From contig JAZOBA010000046.1 in NCBI GenBank assembly GCA_045595705.1, positions 1 to 30,012 of the forward strand: a stretch of DNA of 30,012 bases, in the 5' to 3' direction. The notes beneath the pieces are model-generated. The model made no database searches. It saw nothing but the letters and a program-made list of their open reading frames with translations, and was not told the DNA's origin. This DNA is from JAJPXI01 sp045595705. GTDB taxonomy: Bacteria; Bacillota; Clostridia; Oscillospirales; Oscillospiraceae. Shown here piece after piece: positions 8,666 to 15,813 of this stretch (position 1 is the first letter of the stretch; every line of letters begins with the position of its first letter). Made by a program: the position numbers and the translations under genes.

Positions 8666-9333
8666 TTCATCACCGCCTTGTAACCAAGCCCGTGAACCGT
8701 CTTAATTTCGAAATCTTCACAGTCGGATAGTTTCTGGCGCAGTTTGGTCATGTATACATCCACGGCACGGGGTGCGGTTTCGCTGTCAGCATCCCAGAAC
8801 TCATCCATCAGCTGCTGACGGGTGAACGTCTTCTTGGGATAGCTGAGCAGTTTATAGAGGATATTAAACTCTCGCTTGGTCAAATTGATCTCCTCTCCGT
8901 CCAGCTCAGCAGAAAACTCATCTGCATCCATCGAGAATTTTCCAACTTCGAGTTTTCGGGATGACGCAATCTTAGCACGGCGCAGCAGAGCTCCGATACG
9001 CAAAAACAGTTCATCCAGATCAATCGGCTTAACCATATAGTCATCCACACCGATACGGTATCCCCGCTGCTTGGATGCAATATCGTCCCGCGCTGTCATA
9101 AATAGAATCGGAATCGTCTGGTTCAGCGCTCGTACATTTTGAGCAAACTCAAAGCCATCGATGCCGGGCATCATAATGTCCGATACAATCAAATCAAACA
9201 TGGTTTCATACAAAGCATCATAGGCATCGTTGGCATTCAGACAGCCGATAGCCTCATATCCGCTCTGATTCAAAAAGGAGCAAACAGACTTATTCAGATC
9301 CTTGTCATCTTCCACAACCAAAATTCGAAACAT
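8662..9333 (-). CDS. OmpR/PhoB-family response regulator
   Basis: A transcriptional regulator of 223 residues phosphorylated by the adjacent kinase. The receiver domain (1-115) has the acidic pocket E-D-D at 8-10, phospho-acceptor Asp52 in I-V-S-D-I-M-M-P, and the conserved T/A and Lys switch residues (F-M-T-A-R-D and Y-M-V-K-P). The C-terminal winged helix (about 130-223) carries the L-T-K-R-E-F-N-I-L and V-D-V-Y-M-T-K-L-R-Q-K-L recognition segments and ends in V-H-G-L-G-Y-K-A. The start is well supported by GGAGG seven bases upstream. An extended -10 promoter overlaid by an AACATT-GA-AATGTT dyad precedes it, which may be an autoregulatory site. Confidence 0.94.
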   Translation of the reverse strand: MFRILVVEDDKDLNKSVCSFLNQSGYEAIGCLNANDAYDALYETMFDLIVSDIMMPGIDGFEFAQNVRALNQTIPILFMTARDDIASKQRGYRIGVDDYMVKPIDLDELFLRIGALLRRAKIASSRKLEVGKFSMDADEFSAELDGEEINLTKREFNILYKLLSYPKKTFTRQQLMDEFWDADSETAPRAVDVYMTKLRQKLSDCEDFEIKTVHGLGYKAVMK

Positions 9334-9367
9334 GACAACACCTCCGGGATTTTAGCTTTTTGTTTTA

Positions 9368-9386
9368 ATTATAACATTGAAATGTT
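9368..9386 (-). promoter_or_regulatory. Extended -10 promoter with overlapping dyad, before the response regulator
   Basis: On the minus strand TATAAT (9373-9368) is preceded by TG one base upstream, with no good -35 box at 17 bases. The perfect inverted repeat AACATT-GA-AATGTT (9373-9386) overlaps its upstream edge. A promoter with a weak -35 and a dyad at the -10 is typical of activator- or repressor-controlled transcription. Autoregulation by the encoded regulator is inferred. Confidence 0.55.
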
Positions 9387-9422
9387 AAAGTTTTGTTTGC
9401 ATTTGCAATGTATTTATAAAAA

Positions 9423-9455
9423 ATATAAGGCAAGACGAGTCGCCTTACCTTATAT
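9423..9455 (-). terminator. Intrinsic terminator after the small membrane protein gene
   Basis: On the minus strand, a 12-bp stem (9455-9444 with 9434-9423, one G-U pair) with a 9-base loop is followed at once by a T-rich run (TTTTTTAT after the stem). It separates the 9503-9868 gene from the response-regulator operon. Confidence 0.8.
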
Positions 9456-9502
9456 ACGCTTCATAATCAGCCGTTTTCGGTTTTGTCACCTTCGTACAAC
9501 TC

Positions 9503-9868
9503 TTAACCTTTCATCAATTCATCGCTGAGCGCAATGATTTTATCTGCAAATTTCTTGCGGCGGGCACCCAAAATTTTCTTATGCATAGGATAGTTGATAA
9601 CGGCCAACGCAAGACCGATCACACCCACCACGATTCCGGGAACCATCGATTCAGTCATGCCCAACCGTGTACCGATGTCAGTCATGACAAGGCTCATACC
9701 GGCTCCCATAACAATAGCGCCGACACAACCAAAGATGTAGGCAAACACATTCGCAGGACGCTTGACTTTGCAATCCAGCTCCATTAGAGCGTCCAACTCA
9801 GTGTGTTCTTTTTCGGTGTACTGAGTGCGGATCTTTTGCACCAAGAATTCGTGATCATTCTTATTCAT
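9503..9868 (-). CDS. Small two-helix membrane protein, paralogue of the 6336-6728 product
   Basis: The function is unknown. The protein has 121 residues: a charged N-terminal third rich in Glu/Lys, two hydrophobic helices (about 42-62 and 74-94) joined by a loop containing M-G-A-G-M-S-L-V-M-T-D-I-G, and a basic tail ending L-S-D-E-L-M-K-G. The shared loop and tail show that it is a paralogue of the protein at 6336-6728. The two copies flank the sensor-kinase operon. This copy is monocistronic, with its own upstream AATGTTT repeats (9926-9944) and its own terminator (9423-9455). Separate control of two paralogues suggests one is constitutive or stress-induced and the other co-expressed with the kinase. 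Confidence 0.8.
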   Translation of the reverse strand: MNKNDHEFLVQKIRTQYTEKEHTELDALMELDCKVKRPANVFAYIFGCVGAIVMGAGMSLVMTDIGTRLGMTESMVPGIVVGVIGLALAVINYPMHKKILGARRKKFADKIIALSDELMKG

Positions 9869-9925
9869 AGTTCATTACCTCTCTTTTTTATGCGATATTT
9901 GTATTTTAGCAACCATTTGTCTTAG

Positions 9926-9944
9926 AATGTTTTGAAAAATGTTT
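9926..9944 (-). promoter_or_regulatory. Direct repeat AATGTTT upstream of the small membrane protein gene
   Basis: Two copies of AATGTTT (9926-9932 and 9938-9944, as read on the plus strand) lie 12 bases apart, about 60-75 bases before the gene start at 9868. OmpR-type regulators commonly bind tandem half-sites about one helical turn apart. The same core recurs at 9381-9386 and 10231-10237. Confidence 0.4.
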
Positions 9945-9951
9945 CGTAGGA

Positions 9952-10179
9952 TTAATTTTGCTTCTCGCCGGACAGTCTCTTCTTGGCGTCCTCTACGGAC
10001 TCACCTTCCTTGGTAAAGAGTTTTTCCACAAACTTGTCACTGACCTTGCCGAAACCTTCGACTACGCCAGTCTCGATTTTCTTATATCCGCCGACCACAC
10101 CGTCTTCAATTTTCTGATAACCCTCGACAACATTCTCGCTGATCTTCTCAACCACATCTGCAATTTTAGCCATTTTCAT
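9952..10179 (-). CDS. Small protein with 11-residue amphipathic repeats
   Basis: The function is unknown. The 75-residue protein contains three adjacent 11-residue units at 17-27, 28-38 and 39-49, each of the form V-V-x-G-[YF]-x-K-[IV]-x-x-x. A degenerate unit precedes them, and a charged Cys-free tail follows. Eleven-residue periodicity gives an 11/3 amphipathic helix, as in alpha-synuclein, apolipoproteins and LEA-like proteins, and suggests reversible membrane-surface binding. There is no signal peptide or transmembrane helix. The ATG at 10179 or the one at 10173 could be used; AGGAG precedes both. Short proteins with V-x-G-Y-x-K-I repeats are, to my recollection, common in Firmicutes as hypothetical proteins. 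Proximity to a sensor kinase and shared AATGTTT motifs suggest a link with envelope stress. Confidence 0.75.
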   Translation of the reverse strand: MKMAKIADVVEKISENVVEGYQKIEDGVVGGYKKIETGVVEGFGKVSDKFVEKLFTKEGESVEDAKKRLSGEKQN

Positions 10180-10369
10180 GTTTCTCCTTTTTTTGAAGTT
10201 TTTTATGGATTCAATGGCTGTATCCTAACGAATGTTTGTTTTTAAACGTTTCAAGATTTGTTTCCGTTTTATTAATTTGAATTCTTTAGTCCTTTTTCTT
10301 AACTACTACTCACCGATATTCGAGCAACCACTGTCAGCGAAAAGAACGCTCGTCAAAGGCCACCTTATA
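10180..10369. other. Divergent intergenic region between region 2 and the SAM hydrolase operon
   Basis: This AT-rich spacer, together with the promoter at 10370-10398 and its short leader, is 264 bases. It carries AGGAG before the 75-residue protein, an AATGTTT motif at 10231-10237, and nothing else I can assign. No riboswitch-like multi-stem structure was evident by eye. Confidence 0.6.
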
Positions 10370-10398
10370 TTGACTTTACCGGCATTTTACGATAAGAT
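10370..10398 (+). promoter_or_regulatory. Promoter of the SAM hydrolase-ECF operon
   Basis: TTGACT at 10370-10375 and TAAGAT at 10393-10398 are spaced by 17 bases. An alternative -10, GATAAT (10396-10401), is better in sequence but spaced by 20. Transcription would start near 10405, leaving a leader of about 40 bases. That is too short for a SAM-I riboswitch. Confidence 0.6.
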
Positions 10399-10443
10399 AA
10401 TACAAGAATTTGCAATGTGCTACTTCGTATTAGGAGGACATTT

Positions 10444-11292
10444 ATGACCCCTCTTGTCTTTCAAACCGATTTTGGTCTTGTAGACGGCGCAGTCAGTGCA
10501 ATGTACGGTGTCGCTTACAGTGTCGAGCCGACCTTATGCATCCATGATCTGACCCATGACATAACTCCCTACAATGTGTGGGAGGCCAGTTACCGCCTGA
10601 TCCAAACTATTAACTACTGGCCGGAAGGCTCTGTCTTTGTTTCGGTGGTCGATCCAGGAGTCGGATCAGACCGAAAGAGCATTGTTGCCAAAACCAAAAG
10701 CGGACGCTACATCGTCACACCCGACAACGGAACTTTGACCCATGTCATCCGCTTCGAAGGCATCGAAGCAGTTCGGGAAATCGATGAAAACATCAATCGT
10801 CTTCCCCATTCCGGCGAGAGCTACACCTTTCATGGAAGAGATGTCTATGCCTTTACCGGTGCAAAACTTGCATCCGACAAAATTTGTTTTGACGAAGTAG
10901 GTCCCGAACTTCCGACAGACAGTCTTGTAAAGCTGCCCATCGTAGAACCAGTTTTAGCCGACAATGCCGTGTGTGGAACCATCGATGTGCTGGACGTCCG
11001 ATTCGGAAGTCTCTGGACAAATATCCCCCGCACCCTATTCCTGCAGACCGGTGCAAAATACGGAGACCGTGTCAGCATCACCATTGAAAACGACACACGC
11101 TGCGTATACCGTAACATTATCATGTTTGCAAAAAGTTTTGCCGATGTATATGTCGGTGAGGCGCTGGCCTATATAAACTCGCTGGACTGTATGGCAGTTG
11201 CCATCAATCAGGGTTCTTTTGCACGGGCCTACAACATCGGTACCGGAAACTCCTGGAAAATCCGGATCGAGCCCTTCAAGGGCTTTAAATAA
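10444..11292 (+). CDS. S-adenosylmethionine hydrolase (SAM hydroxide adenosyltransferase, DUF62)
   Basis: Predicted to split S-adenosylmethionine with water into adenosine and methionine. The 282-residue protein has the family's catalytic triad: D70 in V-V-D-P-G-V-G, R77 shortly after, and H130 in T-F-H-G-R-D. It also has the N-terminal Q-T-D-F-G motif and T-P-D-N-G. These correspond to the Asp-Arg-His water-activating set of archaeal members rather than the halide-binding loop of fluorinases and chlorinases. AGGAGG (10432-10437) lies six bases before the chosen ATG. An in-frame upstream start at 10417 would place this site inside the gene. It is first in an operon with an ECF importer, so it probably processes or senses the imported compound or balances the SAM pool. 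Confidence 0.9.
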   Translation: MTPLVFQTDFGLVDGAVSAMYGVAYSVEPTLCIHDLTHDITPYNVWEASYRLIQTINYWPEGSVFVSVVDPGVGSDRKSIVAKTKSGRYIVTPDNGTLTHVIRFEGIEAVREIDENINRLPHSGESYTFHGRDVYAFTGAKLASDKICFDEVGPELPTDSLVKLPIVEPVLADNAVCGTIDVLDVRFGSLWTNIPRTLFLQTGAKYGDRVSITIENDTRCVYRNIIMFAKSFADVYVGEALAYINSLDCMAVAINQGSFARAYNIGTGNSWKIRIEPFKGFK

Positions 11293-11343
11293 GTGCTGTT
11301 TTAGCGAAAGGCTGAAATAGATAAAAATGGGAGGTAATTATCA

Positions 11344-11892
11344 ATGAAGAAGTTCTCTGTGAAAACCATCGTTGCCATTGGTATCGGTGCTGCCCTGTTC
11401 TTTGTTTTGGGCCGTTTCGTTGCCATCCCCAGCCCTGTTCCTAACACCAATATTTCCACTCAGTACGGCCTGCTGGGCTTCCTGTCCGTGGTCTTCGGAC
11501 CCGTCGCCGGCGCTTTGATCGGTCTGATTGGCCATGCTCTGATTGACTTCAGCTACGGCTGGGGCATCTGGTGGAGCTGGGTCATCGCTTCCGCAGTCTT
11601 CGGTCTGCTGGTTGGCATCGGCGCTAAGATCACCAAAATGAACAAGGCTGAGATCGGCAAGAAGGGCCTGATCAAGTTCAACATCGTTCAGGTCATTTCC
11701 CACATCATCTGCTGGGGCGTTGTTGCTCCTGCCCTGGACATCCTGATCTACAACGAGCCTCTGGAGAAGCTGTTTGCTCAGGGCCTGTTCGCCGGCATTT
11801 CCAACGCTGTCACCACCGCAATCATCGGCAGCATTCTGTGCATTGCTTACGCTGCAACCAAAACCAAGGACGGCAGCCTGTCCAAGGAATAA
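11344..11892 (+). CDS. ECF transporter S component, UPF0397 family
   Basis: The substrate-binding membrane subunit of an energy-coupling-factor vitamin-type importer, 182 residues with about five to six helices. The N-terminal helix is followed by a loop of P/N/I/S/T residues and then by G-F-L-S-V-V-F-G-P-V-A-G-A-L-I-G, typical of S components. The W-G-I-W-W-S-W segment at about 77-83 is an aromatic patch that could line the ligand pocket. GGGAGG precedes the ATG. Codon use is markedly more biased (GCC, CTG, ATC) than in the ATPase and EcfT genes, suggesting higher expression. A hairpin after the stop (11907-11931) may produce that difference. Some UPF0397 members are labelled riboflavin transporters, but here the SAM hydrolase neighbour points to a methionine- or SAM-related ligand. 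The ligand is unproven. Confidence 0.85.
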   Translation: MKKFSVKTIVAIGIGAALFFVLGRFVAIPSPVPNTNISTQYGLLGFLSVVFGPVAGALIGLIGHALIDFSYGWGIWWSWVIASAVFGLLVGIGAKITKMNKAEIGKKGLIKFNIVQVISHIICWGVVAPALDILIYNEPLEKLFAQGLFAGISNAVTTAIIGSILCIAYAATKTKDGSLSKE

Positions 11893-11906
11893 ATCGAAAA
11901 ACTTGT

Positions 11907-11931
11907 AAAGGCAGGCCCAGTGCCTGCCTTT
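11907..11931 (+). terminator. Intercistronic hairpin after the S component gene
   Basis: A perfect 10-bp stem (11907-11916 with 11922-11931), a 5-base loop, then CCTTTTC. It lies between the S component stop and the ATPase gene, whose Shine-Dalgarno (GGAGG) follows directly. It probably causes partial termination or 3' stabilisation, giving more S component than ATPase. Confidence 0.65.
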
Positions 11932-11951
11932 CCTTTTCTGGAGGTCGTCCA

Positions 11952-13661
11952 ATGGATAACGATGTTATCATCTCGTTTGAGAATTTTGGATTTCAATATA
12001 ATGCCCAAGCCGAGCCCACCCTATACAATATCGATTTGCAGATCCGAAAGGGTGAAAAAATCGTCATTACCGGTCCCTCCGGATGCGGCAAGTCTACTCT
12101 GGCACACTGCATCAACGGCTTGATTCCCAATTCCTACCCGGGTAAAGCCACCGGCTCTCTGACCGTCTACGGTAAGGATGCATTGGAACTGGGTTTATTT
12201 GAGTTGTCCAAAATCGTCGGAACCGTGCTTCAGGATTCTGACGGCCAATTCATTGGACTCACCGTCGCCGAAGATATCGCCTTTGCACTGGAAAATGACT
12301 GTATCCCGCAGGATGAGATGCGAAACCGCGTCCAAAAAGTGGCTCAGCTGGTCGATGTTGAGCGCGTGTTATCTCACGCACCCCACGAAATCTCCGGCGG
12401 TCAGAAACAGCGTGTTGGTCTGGGAGGCGTCATGGTCGACCAGGTTGATGTTCTCTTGTTTGACGAGCCTCTCGCCAATCTTGATCCCGCAACCGGAAAG
12501 CAAACCATTGCTCTCATTGATGAGATTCAAAAACAGACCGGATGTGCCGTCATTATCATTGAACATCGTCTGGAAGATGTTCTGTATCGCCCTGTTGACC
12601 GCGTGGTGGTACTGGGCGATGGCAGAATTATTTACAACGGCGATCCGGATACCCTTTTGTGCAGTTCCGTTTTACAGGAAAGCGGAATTCGCGAACCCCT
12701 TTATGTTACGGCACTAAAATATGCAGGAATTACACTTAATCCCGACATGCACCCCTCCTATCTCCCTGAGCTTATACTCAGCAATGAACAGAAGGAACAG
12801 GTTCAAAACTGGTTTGATCGACTCCCCCCGGCTGAACAGTCTCCTGAACGTGATATTCTGCTGCATGTAAAAGAACTTGACTTTACATATGAAAACGGTC
12901 ATCATGCCCTGTACGATCTCAGTGTTACTGTCCATAAGGGCGAGATGTTAAGTATTGTTGGCACAAACGGTGCCGGAAAGTCTACATTTTCTAAAGTAGT
13001 CTGCGGATTTGAAAAACAGCAAAGAGGAACCATAACTCTTTCCGGAAATGATTTGAGCGAGTACTCCATCAAAGAGCGAGCCGACTACATTGGATATGTC
13101 ATGCAGAACCCCAATCAGATGATTTCCAAAACAAAGATCTTTGACGAAGTTGCTCTCGGCTTGCGAAATCGTGGTGTATCCGAGGACGAAATCCGCCCCA
13201 AAGTGGAGGAAACTCTAAAAATTTGTGGTCTGTATCCCTTCCGAAACTGGCCGATATCTGCATTAAGCTACGGCCAAAAAAAGCGTGTGACCATTGCTTC
13301 CATCCTGGTATTAAAGCCGGATATCATTTTGCTGGACGAGCCCACAGCCGGACAGGATTTGAAACATTATACTGATATCATGGATTTCCTGCGTGAGTTG
13401 AATCAGCAAGGTGTCACCGTAGTTCTTATCACTCATGATATGCATTTGATGCTGGAGTACACTCCCAGAGCCGTTGTATTCAACGAGGGTCATATTATTG
13501 CTGATAAAGCTGCCGCTGAAATATTGAATGACCCGGTAATCGTCAAAGCTGCACACCTAAAGGAAACTTCGCTGTACCATCTTTCGCTTCTTTGCGGAAT
13601 TGATGATCCGCAGGAGTTTACGCGCCGGTTTATCGCGCGAGATCGTGAGGTGCGCGCATGA
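11952..13661 (+). CDS. Fused ECF transporter ATPase (EcfA-EcfA' in one chain)
   Basis: Energises the ECF importer. Two complete ABC domains occur in 569 residues. The first has Walker A G-P-S-G-C-G-K-S-T (41-49), signature I-S-G-G-Q (147-151) and Walker B V-L-L-F-D-E-P. The second has Walker A G-T-N-G-A-G-K-S (337-344), a variant signature L-S-Y-G-Q-K-K-R, and Walker B I-I-L-L-D-E-P. Most ECF systems use two separate ATPases, and the fused form occurs in dedicated (group I-like or YkoD-type) transporters. The start at 11952 has GGAGG upstream. An upstream in-frame start at 11838 would run through the S component gene and the hairpin and is unlikely. The stop overlaps the EcfT start (ATGA). 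Confidence 0.92.
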   Translation: MDNDVIISFENFGFQYNAQAEPTLYNIDLQIRKGEKIVITGPSGCGKSTLAHCINGLIPNSYPGKATGSLTVYGKDALELGLFELSKIVGTVLQDSDGQFIGLTVAEDIAFALENDCIPQDEMRNRVQKVAQLVDVERVLSHAPHEISGGQKQRVGLGGVMVDQVDVLLFDEPLANLDPATGKQTIALIDEIQKQTGCAVIIIEHRLEDVLYRPVDRVVVLGDGRIIYNGDPDTLLCSSVLQESGIREPLYVTALKYAGITLNPDMHPSYLPELILSNEQKEQVQNWFDRLPPAEQSPERDILLHVKELDFTYENGHHALYDLSVTVHKGEMLSIVGTNGAGKSTFSKVVCGFEKQQRGTITLSGNDLSEYSIKERADYIGYVMQNPNQMISKTKIFDEVALGLRNRGVSEDEIRPKVEETLKICGLYPFRNWPISALSYGQKKRVTIASILVLKPDIILLDEPTAGQDLKHYTDIMDFLRELNQQGVTVVLITHDMHLMLEYTPRAVVFNEGHIIADKAAAEILNDPVIVKAAHLKETSLYHLSLLCGIDDPQEFTRRFIARDREVRA

Positions 13662-14482
13662 TCAATCTGTTTAATTACATTGAACGGCCCTCCATCATCC
13701 ATCGTCTTACCGGTGCATGTAAGTTGATTGCTTTGATCACGTGGAGCGTTGCGCTGATGACCAGTTTCCACACTCCCCTGCTTATTGCAATGACTCTGGC
13801 ATCCTTTATATTATTCAAAATTGCAAAGTTGAAACTCAAAGACGTTTCCTTTGTAATTGCTTTGATGTGTGTATACATTGTTCTGAACAATGTGCTGATT
13901 TTTCTTTTCAGCCCAATACACGGCACCGAAATCTACGGCAGCTATACCCTGCTCTTTAAAATTGCCGGCCCTTACGTAGTTACTGCCGAACAGCTCTTCT
14001 ACCATCTGAACGTAATCCTAAAGACCGTGTGCACCATTCCCATTGTTCTTCTTTTTGTGTGCACTACAAACCCCTCTGAGTTTGCTGCGTCTTTGAGCAA
14101 AATCGGTGTCAGCTACCGTATTGGCTATGCCGTCGCCCTCGCTCTGCGCTATATTCCCGACATTCAGCGCGAATACCATGACATTTCTTTGGCACAGCAG
14201 GCACGCGGAACAGAAATGAGTAAGAAAGCAAGTCTCGTCAACCGACTGAAGGCTGCAAGCACCATTCTTATTCCGTTGATACTGTCTTCTATGGAGCGTA
14301 TCGAGACCATCTCCAACGCCATGGAGTTGCGTGGATTTGGCAAGAGCAAAAAACGCACTTGGTATTCCGGCCGAAAGTTTGCAACTGCTGACATTGTTGC
14401 TATAGCAATTTGCCTCTTGTTGATGATCACTTCCCTGCTGATTACATCCATTAACGGAAGGTACTTCAATCCCTTTATTTAA
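13658..14482 (+). CDS. ECF transporter transmembrane component EcfT
   Basis: The membrane scaffold that couples ATP hydrolysis to toppling of the S component, 274 residues. About five hydrophobic helices are visible (roughly 20-52, 62-80, 100-135 and a final one at 246-266). The two cytoplasmic coupling motifs are present: Q-Q-A-R-G near residue 185 and M-E-L-R-G-F-G near residue 225, corresponding to the Ala-Arg-Gly motifs that contact the ATPases. The ATG overlaps the ATPase stop by four bases. With a dedicated S component, fused ATPase and EcfT all in one operon, this is a complete single-purpose importer. Confidence 0.92.
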   Translation: MINLFNYIERPSIIHRLTGACKLIALITWSVALMTSFHTPLLIAMTLASFILFKIAKLKLKDVSFVIALMCVYIVLNNVLIFLFSPIHGTEIYGSYTLLFKIAGPYVVTAEQLFYHLNVILKTVCTIPIVLLFVCTTNPSEFAASLSKIGVSYRIGYAVALALRYIPDIQREYHDISLAQQARGTEMSKKASLVNRLKAASTILIPLILSSMERIETISNAMELRGFGKSKKRTWYSGRKFATADIVAIAICLLLMITSLLITSINGRYFNPFI

Positions 14483-14526
14483 TCAAAAATAATTGCACTC
14501 ATATCCTTACGAAAGGAAACAATCCT

Positions 14527-15771
14527 ATGTCCGAGAATATGTTTGAATATCGCGTCAAGCTGGCACAGGATGCCATCGATCACAAAGAGCCGGACCGCAT
14601 CCCCATTTGGATCAATTACGGCAGCACTCCCTTCTGCTTGGACGAAGATGGCAGCTCCACATATAAAGATGTTTTCTACAACCACGACAAGGCAACCGCA
14701 GCCATCATTAAATTTCACCAGGAATTTCAGCCCGATGTTCAAATGGCCAATCTCCATTGCGGACCTGCCGAAGACCTGGCACAAACCCAGTCCATTGATT
14801 GGCCCGGCCGTCCCGGCGGCAGGGTCCCTGATCAATCCATTTTTCAAGCACATGAGCATGAGTTTCTGGAGCAGGATGAATACGAAGAAATGCTGGCCGA
14901 TTATACCGGCTTTATGCTAAAAAAGTATATTCCCCGCGCTTTCCCCGGCTTGAAAGGTCTGGGCAATATGATTACCCCTGCCCCTACTAATTATATGTAT
15001 TTCAGCGCATGCCGCAGCCTTACCTCACCACCTGCTGTGGAGGCTTACACCAAACTGTTGGAAATTGCCAAGCACCAGACCGAAATGCAGGCCAAACTTG
15101 GACAACTGCAGGGCACTCTGGCCGGAATGGGCTTCCCTCCCATGCTAACCGGTGTTGGGAACGTTCCGTATGATACTTTGGCCAATTACTACCGTGGCAC
15201 GTTAGGAATTTTTGATGACCTGATTGAATGCGAGGATATGATCGAAAGGACAGTCAACCTTTTTGCTGAACAGCAAATCGCAAACCTGCAGTATTTCCGC
15301 CACGCCCCCCTACCCATTAAGCGCGTTATGTTCTGGATGCACAAGGGCATGGACGGCTTTATGCGCCCCGAGCAGTATGAAAACCTGTACTGGAAACCTT
15401 TCTTGAAAATCATCTACGCACTGGTTGATATGGGGGTTACTCCCATCATCTACACCGAAGGTCCCTATCACACCCGACTGGAGCAGATGGTCGACCTGCC
15501 TGAGAACAAATGCGTCATCCATTTTGAGGATATCGACCTTGCAAAGGCAAAAGCTACAGTAGGCAAGACCAACTGTATTACCGGCAATTTCCCCATCTAT
15601 CTGCTGGAGCACGGCAGCGTGGAGCAGGTGGTGGAGGAAGCCAAGCGCCAAATTGACATCGGTGCTCCCGGTGGCGGATTCATCTTCGAAACCAACGCCT
15701 CTATGGAAAAGGTGAAACGAGAAAACCTTCACGCCTTATACAACACCGTACGAACATATGGTAAGCGCTAA
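14527..15771 (+). CDS. Uroporphyrinogen-decarboxylase-fold protein, probable methyltransferase relative
   Basis: A 414-residue protein of the URO-D superfamily, which includes heme-pathway decarboxylases and MtaA/CmuA/MtvB-type corrinoid-dependent methyltransferases. The C-terminal G-G-G-F-I-F-E-T-N and E-N-L-H-A-L-Y-N-T-V-R-T-Y-G segments are diagnostic. The zinc motif of the methyltransferases (H-x-C, then a later C) is not kept: the aligned positions read Y309-x-E311-G and N390. Glu311 could still bind metal. It also lacks the Arg/Asp pattern I would expect at the N-terminus of true HemE. It is the last gene of the SAM hydrolase-ECF operon, 44 bases after EcfT, so it may act on the imported compound. 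The substrate is unknown. Demethylation of a methylated nutrient is one possibility. Confidence 0.78.
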   Translation: MSENMFEYRVKLAQDAIDHKEPDRIPIWINYGSTPFCLDEDGSSTYKDVFYNHDKATAAIIKFHQEFQPDVQMANLHCGPAEDLAQTQSIDWPGRPGGRVPDQSIFQAHEHEFLEQDEYEEMLADYTGFMLKKYIPRAFPGLKGLGNMITPAPTNYMYFSACRSLTSPPAVEAYTKLLEIAKHQTEMQAKLGQLQGTLAGMGFPPMLTGVGNVPYDTLANYYRGTLGIFDDLIECEDMIERTVNLFAEQQIANLQYFRHAPLPIKRVMFWMHKGMDGFMRPEQYENLYWKPFLKIIYALVDMGVTPIIYTEGPYHTRLEQMVDLPENKCVIHFEDIDLAKAKATVGKTNCITGNFPIYLLEHGSVEQVVEEAKRQIDIGAPGGGFIFETNASMEKVKRENLHALYNTVRTYGKR

Positions 15772-15808
15772 AGTAATGGCCCGGTGCATTGCACCGGGCC
15801 ATTACTTT
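15770..15808. terminator. Bidirectional terminator, perfect 19-bp inverted repeat
   Basis: Bases 15770-15788 are perfectly complementary to 15790-15808 around a single central T, with a GC-rich core (GGCCCGG/CCGGGCC) and AAAGTAAT/ATTACTTT outer arms. It overlaps the stop codon of the plus-strand gene and ends six bases before the stop of the converging minus-strand gene. The outer arms supply the T-rich tail in both directions. Confidence 0.9.
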
Positions 15809-15813
15809 ATTAT

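Noticed and set aside
10399..10443. A SAM riboswitch in front of the SAM hydrolase gene
   Set aside because: The promoter at 10370-10398 leaves a leader of only about 40 bases, and no multi-helix junction or terminator could be found there or just upstream.
10444..11292. A fluorinase or chlorinase reading of the SAM hydrolase
   Set aside because: The Asp70-Arg77-His130 triad is the water-activating set of the hydrolases, and no extended halide-binding loop is visible.
14527..15771. Annotation as heme-pathway uroporphyrinogen decarboxylase (HemE)
   Set aside because: The N-terminal Arg/Asp substrate motifs of HemE are missing, the protein is longer than usual, and no heme gene is nearby.
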